Shown: in pieces, positions 1 through 5,616 of the stretch
Layout: every line of letters starts with the position of its first letter
Position numbering within the stretch: position 1 is the stretch's first letter
Assembly (NCBI GenBank): GCA_904501965.1
Contig: CAJGCS010000050.1
Location: 1 to 7,142, forward strand
Source of the DNA: an uncultured Bacilli bacterium
GTDB taxonomy: Bacteria; Bacillota_I; Bacilli_A; ML615J-28; CAG-313
Length of the DNA: 7,142 bases
Reading direction: 5' to 3'
Program-made: the position numbers and the translations under genes
The notes under the pieces: generated by a model
What the model was told of the DNA's origin: nothing
Seen by the model: only the letters and a program-made list of their open reading frames with translations
Databases searched by the model: none

Positions 1-572
1 AAAACACATAAACCAGTGATATATTCAGCATCGATAAATGATAAGATACTTGGTAAGAAACTAAAATCAACATTTTCAAAAATCAAACTTCCAGCACCAG
101 CCATATTAGTACCGAACCAGTCAATACCTCCAAAACCACACATTTTTATGAAAGCATTAACTAAGCCTTGTCTACTTTCAAACATTACCGCAAATACCAT
201 ACCGATGGCAATTGTATTAGTAACGTAAGGAAGGAAGAAGACTGTTTGAAGAATCTTTTTTAAACCTTTAATTGAGTTTAAAGCTACAGATATCAATAAT
301 GATAAAATCAGTGATAATGGTACTGATACAAATACGATTATCATTGTATTTAACAATGCAGGTCTAAAATAATTACTCTTTAAAAGAATTTGATAATTTT
401 CAAATCCAATTCCACCAGATAATTCTGGTCTCATGAAATTGTATTTTTCTCTAAAAGAAATTAAGATTGTGTTAAATAGCGGATAAAACGTAAAGATTCC
501 AAGTAAGATTATCGCTGGTGATAAGTATAGTAGCCCTCTTAAGAAATTCTTGACGGGTTTTCCTTCAACCAT
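1..572 (-). CDS. sugar ABC transporter permease, MalF/UgpA type (3' part beyond window)
   Basis: The reading frame opens at ATG 572-570 and stays open to the left edge, giving the first 190 residues of a protein whose family is usually about 290-320 aa. The N-terminus matches binding-protein-dependent sugar permeases of the MalF/UgpA group: a short basic cytoplasmic tail, then a first membrane span (about residues 13-40) containing LSPAIILLGIFTFYP. A loop with GFENYQILL and ALLNT follows, then spans at about 72-98 and 107-131 with FFLPYV. The EAA loop that contacts the ATPase would lie outside the window. The start lies 1 nt after the TAG of the upstream ATPase gene, so translation is probably coupled; only a weak GTGAG-like ribosome site precedes it. 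It should pair with a second MalG-type permease and a solute-binding protein encoded further left. The substrate (a sugar, oligosaccharide or glycerol-3-phosphate-like compound) cannot be told from this part. Confidence 0.9.
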   Translation of the reverse strand, partial: MVEGKPVKNFLRGLLYLSPAIILLGIFTFYPLFNTILISFREKYNFMRPELSGGIGFENYQILLKSNYFRPALLNTMIIVFVSVPLSLILSLLISVALNSIKGLKKILQTVFFLPYVTNTIAIGMVFAVMFESRQGLVNAFIKMCGFGGIDWFGTNMAGAGSLIFENVDFSFLPSILSFIDAEYITGLCV

Positions 573-573
573 A

Positions 574-1635
574 CTATTTTACTCTCACTTCAGTAACTTT
601 ATCAAATACGTGATATTTGTGTGGTTTAATATTTACTTTTACTGTTTGACCTTCTTCAACTTGTGAATCAGAATCTACAATAAAACGAACAGTGTCTTTT
701 TCAGAGAAAGGATTTCTTGCAACAATTGATTTATCTCTACCAATGTTTTCTACTTGAAGAATTTCAATTGTTAATTTTCCATCATCACTAATTTCAATAC
801 CTTCTGGTCTAATACCAATTGTAACTTCTTGATTAGAAAGTTCGCTTTGTCCGATTACTTCTCTACCAATGTATAATTGACCATTTGATACATAACCATT
901 AAAGATATTAATTGGTGGAGTACCTAAGAATTTTGCAACGAATTGGTTTTCAGGGTTATCGTAAACATATTGAGGTTGGCCAAGTTGTTGCATTACCCCG
1001 AATTTCATTACAACAATTTCATCTGAAATACTCATCGCTTCTTCTTGGTCGTGAGTAACGAAAATAGTTGTAATACCAGTTTCTCTTTGAATACGTTTGA
1101 TTTCTTCACGAGTTTGAAGACGTAAACGAGCATCAAGGTTAGAAAGTGGTTCGTCTAGTAATAGAACTCTTGGTTCTTTAACAAGCGCACGTGCAATCGC
1201 AACACGTTGTTGTTGTCCACCTGATAATTGTTTTGGTTTACGATTTAATAATTCTTCAATACCTACAAGTTTTGCATATTTGTGTAATCTTTCATATGCT
1301 TCAACTTTTGATAACTTCATGTTTTGAAGAGGGAACATGATGTTTTGTTTGATTGTCATATGCGGATAAAGCGCATAGTTTTGGAATACAAGTCCGATAC
1401 CTCTTTTTTCTGCAGGTAATTCAGTTACATCTTCATCACCAAAGAAAATTTGACCTGAACTAGGTTCCATAAGCCCAGATATCATGTATAGTGTTGTAGA
1501 TTTACCACAACCTGATGGGCCTAATAAACCAATAAGTTTTCCAGAAGGAATATCGATTGTTAAATTATCAACAGCTCGAACTTCTGAATTCTTATCAGCA
1601 AAGATTTTAGTTAAATTAACTAAACGAATGTCCAT
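574..1635 (-). CDS. sugar-import ABC transporter ATP-binding protein, MalK/UgpC/MsmK family
   Basis: A 353-aa cytoplasmic ATPase that powers a sugar-type ABC importer; length and layout are normal for the family. The nucleotide-binding domain has every catalytic element: Walker A GPSGCGKST at 39-47, Q-loop Gln85 in FQNYALYP, signature LSGGQQQR at 137-144, Walker B RVLLLDEP with Asp161 and catalytic Glu162, D-loop SNLDAR, and switch His195 in FVTHDQEEA. From about 236 a TOBE-type regulatory domain follows, including the family motif GIRPEGIEI (274-282). The start at 1635 is supported by AGGAGG 9 nt upstream and by a promoter just beyond. It is the first gene of the operon and the permease follows after 1 nt. 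In MalK-type proteins the C-terminal domain can also bind regulators, and some MsmK proteins serve several importers; neither can be shown here. The substrate is unknown, so no gene symbol is given. Confidence 0.95.
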   Translation of the reverse strand: MDIRLVNLTKIFADKNSEVRAVDNLTIDIPSGKLIGLLGPSGCGKSTTLYMISGLMEPSSGQIFFGDEDVTELPAEKRGIGLVFQNYALYPHMTIKQNIMFPLQNMKLSKVEAYERLHKYAKLVGIEELLNRKPKQLSGGQQQRVAIARALVKEPRVLLLDEPLSNLDARLRLQTREEIKRIQRETGITTIFVTHDQEEAMSISDEIVVMKFGVMQQLGQPQYVYDNPENQFVAKFLGTPPINIFNGYVSNGQLYIGREVIGQSELSNQEVTIGIRPEGIEISDDGKLTIEILQVENIGRDKSIVARNPFSEKDTVRFIVDSDSQVEEGQTVKVNIKPHKYHVFDKVTEVRVK

Positions 1636-1644
1636 AAATCCTTA

Positions 1645-1650
1645 CCTCCT
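1645..1650 (-). promoter_or_regulatory. ribosome binding site of the ABC ATPase gene
   Basis: Perfect AGGAGG on the minus strand, 9 nt upstream of the ATG at 1635-1633. It fixes the start codon. Confidence 0.9.
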
Positions 1651-1693
1651 GTAACTACTTTCGTAATATTTTTTTGGTTTCATTCTCGTGTTT

Positions 1694-1722
1694 ATTATAC
1701 CATAAATGACATTTATTTGCAA
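1694..1722 (-). promoter_or_regulatory. sigma-A type promoter of the ABC importer operon
   Basis: On the minus strand the -35 box is TTGCAA (1717-1722, 4 of 6 consensus), the spacer is 17 bp, and the -10 box is a perfect TATAAT (1694-1699) preceded by TGG, which makes an extended -10. Transcription should start near 1687, giving a leader of roughly 50 nt. The weak -35 box with a strong extended -10 suits a regulated promoter. The spacer is almost filled by a palindrome, listed separately. Confidence 0.8.
1702..1716. promoter_or_regulatory. candidate operator: perfect 15-bp palindrome in the promoter spacer
   Basis: ATAAATG (1702-1708), one central base, then CATTTAT (1710-1716): a perfect 7-1-7 inverted repeat. 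It abuts the -35 hexamer and stops 2 bp short of the -10. A second perfect palindrome, ATTTGCAAAT (1715-1724), is centred on the -35 box and overlaps its edge. A dimeric repressor bound here would block RNA polymerase, which fits regulation of a sugar importer. It does not match the catabolite-control cre consensus. No regulator gene lies in the window, so the binding protein is unknown. Confidence 0.5.
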
Positions 1723-1734
1723 ATTATTTATTTG
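1711..1734. repeat. 9-bp direct repeat around the -35 box
   Basis: ATTTATTTG occurs at 1711-1719 and again at 1726-1734, a 15-bp shift. The first copy overlaps the right arm of the promoter palindrome and part of the -35 box; the second lies just upstream of the promoter. This could be a second half-site for a regulator or a by-product of the AT-rich composition. Confidence 0.4.
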
Positions 1735-1839
1735 TCTTTTTAAAGCCACCAAAAACGAAAAGGTTTGCATTATTTTTTTAATTAACGAATTTTTCCTACA
1801 CTTTTTTATTTTGTTAATGTTTTTGAATAAATAAAAAAT

Positions 1840-1867
1840 AAAAAGCAGATTAAAATCTGCTTTTTTT
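1840..1867 (-). terminator. intrinsic terminator after recR
   Basis: Perfect 11-bp stem (1840-1850 with 1855-1865; core GCAGAT/ATCTGC) closed by a 4-nt loop at 1851-1854. It begins immediately after the recR stop codon on the minus strand. The transcript continues into a U-rich tract (TTTTTATTTTTTATTT), as expected for Rho-independent termination. It separates the dnaX operon from the ABC importer operon, which is read in the same direction. The opposite strand also has a T-run, but no gene reads into the hairpin from that side. Confidence 0.85.
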
Positions 1868-2468
1868 ATTTGTTTGTTTTTACCCTCAAATCAAGCGCTC
1901 TTTTAAGTGTTATTTCATCAACATATTCAATGTCGCCACCAGCTGGCAAACCATAACCTATTCTTGAAATAACAACGTCTTTTTCAGCTAATATTTTTTC
2001 AATATATAACGCTGTCATTTCGCCTTGTGGAGTAAATGGTGTTGATAAAACAATCTCTTTTGTGTCAGAATTTAAACGCGCATTTAAAGTAGTAATATTC
2101 AACTCATCCGGGCCAATTCCTTCCAGTGGAGCAATTAATCCGCCTAGTATATGATATAGTCCATTATATTGATTTGTCTTCTCTATTGCAATAACATCTT
2201 TTGTGTCTTTAACAATCATAATTTGTGATTTGTCTCTATAATTACTAGTACATATATCACAAACTTCTTTGTTTGTTAACATTCCACAAACACTACATTT
2301 TCGTGTGTTTTCTTTAACGTCCACAAGAGTTTTAGAAAACTCTTCAACTTGTTCTTTTGGCATTTTTTCGATAACATAGTATGCATATCTAGCAGCTGTT
2401 TTTTTCCCAACACCTGGAAGCTTTTCAAAATAATGAATTAATGCTTCAAGAAAAACAGGTTCATTCAT
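1866..2468 (-). CDS. recR: recombination mediator protein RecR
   Basis: RecR works with RecO (and RecF) to load RecA on single-stranded DNA gaps during recombinational repair. The 200-aa product has the usual length and domain order: a helix-hairpin-helix region (LPGVGKKTAAR, 17-27), a C4 zinc finger (Cys58, Cys61, Cys70, Cys73), a Toprim domain (about 82-170, with YNGLYHILGG and GIGPDEL), and a C-terminal segment with RIGYGLPAGGDIEYVDE (169-185). The start at 2468 is preferred over an in-frame ATG at 2492: it gives the canonical MNEPVFLEALI opening, sits 1 nt after the ebfC stop, and avoids a 23-nt overlap. A GGGCGGA stretch about 10 nt upstream may be a weak ribosome site, and coupling to ebfC is likely. 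The first Toprim acidic position reads IVKD, with Lys where many homologues have Glu; Bacillus subtilis, from memory, has Gln there. Confidence 0.96.
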   Translation of the reverse strand: MNEPVFLEALIHYFEKLPGVGKKTAARYAYYVIEKMPKEQVEEFSKTLVDVKENTRKCSVCGMLTNKEVCDICTSNYRDKSQIMIVKDTKDVIAIEKTNQYNGLYHILGGLIAPLEGIGPDELNITTLNARLNSDTKEIVLSTPFTPQGEMTALYIEKILAEKDVVISRIGYGLPAGGDIEYVDEITLKRALDLRVKTNK

Positions 2469-2469
2469 T

Positions 2470-2778
2470 TTAGAACAATCCGCCCATACCACCGAACATT
2501 GATGTATACTTACTCATTTTTTCTTCAGTATATTCATCAATTTCGCTAATTAATTGGCGAGATAAAGCTACTATTGCATCTTCGATCATTTCATAATCGT
2601 CTCTATCAACAAATTCAAACTCTTTGTCGATCACAACACTTTTAATTTCTTTTTTGCCAAGCATTACTAAAGTAACAGGACCGCTTGTTGCACTAAACTC
2701 TGTTTGTTCAATTTCTTTTTGTGTTTGAATCATTTCTTGTTGAAGACGTTTGATTCTTAACATTGCTTGTTTATTCAT
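2470..2778 (-). CDS. ebfC: YbaB/EbfC family nucleoid-associated protein
   Basis: A 102-aa protein of the YbaB/EbfC family: small dimeric DNA-binding proteins associated with the nucleoid and almost always encoded between dnaX and recR. Visible marks are an N-terminal helix (MNKQAMLRIKRLQQEMIQTQ), a conserved strand region with SGPVTLVMLGKKEIKSVVID (about 32-51), an acidic helix, and the typical Met/Gly-rich tail ending GGMGGLF. Length is normal for the family. The start at 2778 is 4 nt after the dnaX stop; a weak purine-rich site (GAGAGA) lies about 10 nt upstream inside the last dnaX codons, so expression probably depends on dnaX translation. DNA binding is known for relatives, but its exact cellular role remains unclear. 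Confidence 0.93.
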   Translation of the reverse strand: MNKQAMLRIKRLQQEMIQTQKEIEQTEFSATSGPVTLVMLGKKEIKSVVIDKEFEFVDRDDYEMIEDAIVALSRQLISEIDEYTEEKMSKYTSMFGGMGGLF

Positions 2779-2782
2779 AAAA

Positions 2783-5365
2783 TTAATTCTCTCTTTCTAC
2801 AAAATCAGCTCCAAATAAAGCTTCAGCTTGTCTTAGCGCTTCGCTTTTTTTAGAAACTATTGAATCTGAGTTTGTTATAACAATTTTTAATTCAGGATTA
2901 TTAATTGGAGATAGACGTGGTGTTCTATTTCCCATAGAATATTGACCATGATATTCTAAACGTTTTTCTTGCCATACATTTTCTGGAAGCGCCATAAAAT
3001 CATAGTCTTTTTCAAACGCAATCTTTAAAACTTGTTTTGCGCTTTCGTGAGCTTTTGGCATCATTAATTGATTACACATTCCAGCACTAGGATAAATAAT
3101 TAAAAGCTCATTTGTACCATTAGCAATCATTTTACCATCTTTTAACATATGTGCGATTGGCGCAAGCATATTACCTACATTTGCCTCAAGTCTCATCCAG
3201 CCCTCAAGTAATAAAGGTTTCTTTTCACGGTTTGCATTTTCACGCGCTTGATGAAGTATTCTTTCAACAATACGTACATCATAGATTTTAGCAGTTTGAT
3301 CTATTTGAACAACTTTAGGAGTTTCTTTAATTTCTTCTTTTGGTTCTACTTTTTCAGTTTGTTCTTCTTTAACTTCAACTGCTTTTTCTTGCTTTTCTTC
3401 GTGTACAGTTTTAAATTCAACAGAGTCACGATCGATTTCAAAAGGACTAACGCGTTTCTTGATTACTTCTTTTTTAGGTTCTTCGATAGTTTCTTCTTGT
3501 TTTGGTTTAGCTGAAAGCTCAACTGTTAATTCTCTTAACTCTTTTATGCTTTCTTCTAATTCAATAATTTTTTCGTTTACGCTATCTAAATCAACCTTTG
3601 GTAAAGATTCAATTTCTTTATTAACTTCGTCAATTGCGCTATCAATAAGCATTCTTACTTGATTTAAATTTTCTTCGATTTCTTCTTTAGGTGTGATTTT
3701 TTCTTCAACTACTTTTACTTGATTTTTAACTTCTTCTTCTATTCTATATATATTATCGTTAGTGTTAGAAATTAAATCCATAATTTGATCAACATCAGCA
3801 TTATCTAAAGGAGCTAAGTTTTGTTTTGGAGCATCTTGTTTTAGTAAAGCAACATGTTCTTTAATCATCGCTTCTATTTCTTCCTTATTAATAGAAGGTG
3901 TAGTTTGTTCTTCTTTTTGAGTAGTTAAATTAAGTTCAGCAATTTTTTGATTAATCTTTTCTTCGATTGAATTAGCATCAAAATTATTAATTACATTATC
4001 TACTTTATTTTCTTTTTGATATTCTTCAAGTGTTTCTAAGCGATTATTTAAATCATCTGGTAATGCAGCAAACTTAGAGCTTACTTCTTCTAACATACCT
4101 AATTTTGCGTTCACAAATTCTTTATAAGCTTCTATATCAAGTTTTTCTAAAGAATTAGCTACACGTTTAATTTTATTTTCAAGAATAGTTAGGCTTTCTG
4201 TTGGCATGTCGCCACTAAACGTAGCTCCACCTCCGATTTTTGCTTCTAATTCTTTTATCTTACCAAGTAAGTCAAGGTCTTTTTCGCAAGAATCAACGAT
4301 CTTTAATAGTGCAATTTCTAAGAATACTTTTTGAGAATTAGCGTGTTTCATTTTATTTTGTGCATTAATCATCACATCAATAAAATAGAATAATTTACTT
4401 TCGCTCATTTCTTCTGATAAAGTAATAAACTCTTCAGAATTATATATTCTTTTTGTAGTTTCTTCTAAAGCACCATTCTTATATAATAATAAAGAACGAC
4501 AGAAATTAACAATTGAACTAATTAAGTTTCCAGCTTCTTTTCCGTTTTCTAATATTTCATCAGAAAGATTTAAAGCATCATATGCATTTTCTTCATGTAA
4601 TGCTTTTACAAGTTTAAGAATTTGTGAATCATTAACTCTACCAGTTACATTATCAACATCTTCTTCTGTAACTCCTTCTATATTATATATACTAACTTGA
4701 TCTAATATACTTAACGCATCACGCATACCGCCATCTGATGCTTCTGCAATACTATAAAGTGCATCGTCTGATATCTTAATGTTTTCTTTTTCAGAAACCA
4801 TTCTTAATTGTTCAACAATATCTTTGCTACGAATGCGTTTATAGTCAAATCTTTGACAGCGAGAAAGGATAGTTGCAGGAATCTTATATGGTTCTGTTGT
4901 TGCAAGCACAAACATAACATGTGCAGGCGGTTCTTCTAATGTTTTTAAAAGAGCATTAAAAGCAGCTCCACTAAGCATATGTACTTCATCAATAATATAA
5001 ACTTTTTTATTTAATTGACTAGGTAAGAAATTTACTTTTTCTAAAATATTTCTAATTTCTTCAACACCATTATTACTAGCAGCATCAAGTTCAACAATAT
5101 CTGTTGTTTCGTCTACATTTATTGATAAACAGTTAGCACACTTGCCGCACGGTTCTCCAGATAAAGGATTTAGGCAGTTTACTGCACGAGCAAATATTCT
5201 TGCAAGTGTAGTTTTACCTATACCACGAGGTCCACTAAATAAATAAGCATGCATTACTCTTTCTTCACTTACCGCATTCTTAAGGGTTTTTATAATATGT
5301 TTTTGCCCAACAACTTCACTAAAATTTGTAGGGCGATATTTACGATACAAGGCTTGATATGACAT
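2783..5365 (-). CDS. dnaX: DNA polymerase III subunit gamma/tau, enlarged
   Basis: DnaX is the ATPase of the clamp loader that opens the sliding clamp onto primed DNA; the long tau form also tethers the polymerase. Numbered from the chosen start (860 aa): MSYQALYRKYRP opening, Walker A GPRGIGKTT (45-53), zinc-binding Cys64/73/76/79, Walker B IIDEVH (Asp126, Glu127), sensor-1 LATTEP, arginine-finger motif SRC (168-170), sensor-2 GGMRDAL (212-218), and collar domain to about 358. Residues about 360-692 are a Glu/Lys-rich, coiled-coil-like linker. A conserved C-terminal domain follows (Trp723, Trp798), with tail LFGADFVE (850-857). Familiar Firmicutes DnaX proteins are roughly 550-650 aa. The start at 5365 has AAAGGA 9 nt upstream. 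An in-frame ATG at 5404 lies upstream of the -10 box, so it should not be transcribed. No well-phased A-AAA-AAG slippage site was seen, so I predict only the full-length form. Confidence 0.95.
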   Translation of the reverse strand: MSYQALYRKYRPTNFSEVVGQKHIIKTLKNAVSEERVMHAYLFSGPRGIGKTTLARIFARAVNCLNPLSGEPCGKCANCLSINVDETTDIVELDAASNNGVEEIRNILEKVNFLPSQLNKKVYIIDEVHMLSGAAFNALLKTLEEPPAHVMFVLATTEPYKIPATILSRCQRFDYKRIRSKDIVEQLRMVSEKENIKISDDALYSIAEASDGGMRDALSILDQVSIYNIEGVTEEDVDNVTGRVNDSQILKLVKALHEENAYDALNLSDEILENGKEAGNLISSIVNFCRSLLLYKNGALEETTKRIYNSEEFITLSEEMSESKLFYFIDVMINAQNKMKHANSQKVFLEIALLKIVDSCEKDLDLLGKIKELEAKIGGGATFSGDMPTESLTILENKIKRVANSLEKLDIEAYKEFVNAKLGMLEEVSSKFAALPDDLNNRLETLEEYQKENKVDNVINNFDANSIEEKINQKIAELNLTTQKEEQTTPSINKEEIEAMIKEHVALLKQDAPKQNLAPLDNADVDQIMDLISNTNDNIYRIEEEVKNQVKVVEEKITPKEEIEENLNQVRMLIDSAIDEVNKEIESLPKVDLDSVNEKIIELEESIKELRELTVELSAKPKQEETIEEPKKEVIKKRVSPFEIDRDSVEFKTVHEEKQEKAVEVKEEQTEKVEPKEEIKETPKVVQIDQTAKIYDVRIVERILHQARENANREKKPLLLEGWMRLEANVGNMLAPIAHMLKDGKMIANGTNELLIIYPSAGMCNQLMMPKAHESAKQVLKIAFEKDYDFMALPENVWQEKRLEYHGQYSMGNRTPRLSPINNPELKIVITNSDSIVSKKSEALRQAEALFGADFVEREN

Positions 5366-5374
5366 ATTTATTAT

Positions 5375-5380
5375 TCCTTT
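5375..5380 (-). promoter_or_regulatory. ribosome binding site that decides the dnaX start
   Basis: AAAGGA on the minus strand, 9 nt upstream of ATG 5365-5363. It lies downstream of the two other in-frame ATGs (5383 and 5404), so it can only serve the 5365 start. Confidence 0.75.
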
Positions 5381-5392
5381 CATATTATTTAT

Positions 5393-5420
5393 ATTATACC
5401 ACATATTCGTTTTTTTTCAA
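5393..5420 (-). promoter_or_regulatory. sigma-A type promoter of dnaX-ebfC-recR
   Basis: On the minus strand, -35 TTGAAA (5415-5420, 5 of 6), 16-bp spacer, and perfect -10 TATAAT (5393-5398) preceded by TGG (extended -10). The start of transcription should fall near 5386, giving a leader of only about 20 nt. This short leader leaves no room for a small structured RNA or riboswitch ahead of dnaX. Confidence 0.8.
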
Positions 5421-5559
5421 AGTAAATACTACTATTTTTTATCCCTTAAAAAAACCATATTTTCTTTCTTTATTATATATATTTATTTTTCGTATATAAT
5501 AATATTAAACTTATTTAAATATATTTTAGCTTACTAAAATATAATATTACTTTAAACGT
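5421..5559. other. AT-rich divergent intergenic core, no gene seen
   Basis: Between the dnaX promoter and the promoter of the gene at 5617 there is extremely AT-rich DNA: positions 5461-5520 contain only 5 G/C in 60. I find no convincing ORF, tRNA or GC-rich RNA gene. It holds a weak inverted repeat (TATTATATA 5471-5479 with TATATAATA 5493-5501, 13-nt loop) that could arise by composition alone, a lone TATAAT at 5495-5500 without a -35 partner, and the stronger inverted repeat listed separately. Such DNA may be bent or easily melted and may insulate the two divergent promoters. Confidence 0.6.
5520..5543. repeat. perfect inverted repeat, 10-bp arms, upstream of the 5617 gene
   Basis: TATATTTTAG (5520-5529), 4-nt spacer CTTA, then CTAAAATATA (5534-5543). 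The arms are exact reverse complements. No T-run follows on either strand, so it is not an intrinsic terminator. It ends 16 bp before the -35 box of the plus-strand promoter, a position where an activator or a repressor could bind. It lies upstream of the start point of both divergent promoters, so it acts, if at all, as DNA rather than as RNA. Confidence 0.55.
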
Positions 5560-5587
5560 TTGACTTTTTTTAAAAAAATGATATAAT
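5560..5587 (+). promoter_or_regulatory. strong sigma-A type promoter of the unknown membrane protein gene
   Basis: -35 TTGACT (5560-5565, 5 of 6), 16-bp spacer, and perfect -10 TATAAT (5582-5587) preceded by TGA (extended -10, TGn). Transcription should begin near 5594, leaving a leader of about 23 nt that contains the ribosome site. The near-consensus boxes suggest high basal expression. Confidence 0.85.
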
Positions 5588-5600
5588 GGTAATGATTTTT

Positions 5601-5606
5601 AGGAGG
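5601..5606 (+). promoter_or_regulatory. ribosome binding site of the 5617 gene
   Basis: Perfect AGGAGG, 10 nt upstream of ATG 5617-5619. It supports both the reality of the gene and its start. Confidence 0.9.
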
Positions 5607-5616
5607 AATTTAATAA

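Noticed and set aside
16..228. 70-aa plus-strand ORF
   Set aside because: It is antisense to the conserved permease reading frame and has no ribosome site; it is a shadow ORF.
1741..1839. Possible small RNA or riboswitch between recR and the ABC operon
   Set aside because: The segment lies upstream of the ABC promoter and downstream of the recR terminator, is nearly featureless A/T, and shows no GC-containing stems.
2469..2492. Upstream ATG of recR (8 extra residues)
   Set aside because: It would overlap ebfC by 23 nt, lacks a properly spaced ribosome site, and adds residues not seen at the usual RecR N-terminus.
3470..3485. A-rich run in dnaX as a programmed frameshift site for a short gamma form
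   Set aside because: The run reads CCT AAA AAA GAA in frame, so the heptamer is T-AAA-AAA and not the slippery A-AAA-AAG phase. Similar runs near 5003 and 2849 are also out of phase or wrongly placed.
3248..3514. 88-aa plus-strand Phe/Ser-rich ORF resembling a membrane peptide
   Set aside because: It is the complement of the Glu/Lys-rich dnaX linker, whose GAA/AAA codons read as TTC/TTT on the other strand. No start signals.
3459..3662. 67-aa plus-strand Ser-rich ORF
   Set aside because: Another antisense shadow of the dnaX linker, overlapping the previous one in a different frame.
5436..5446. DnaA-box-like TTATCCCTT near an AT-rich stretch (possible origin)
   Set aside because: Only a partial match to TTATCCACA, single copy, and no dnaA/dnaN context; the AT-richness is explained by a divergent promoter region.
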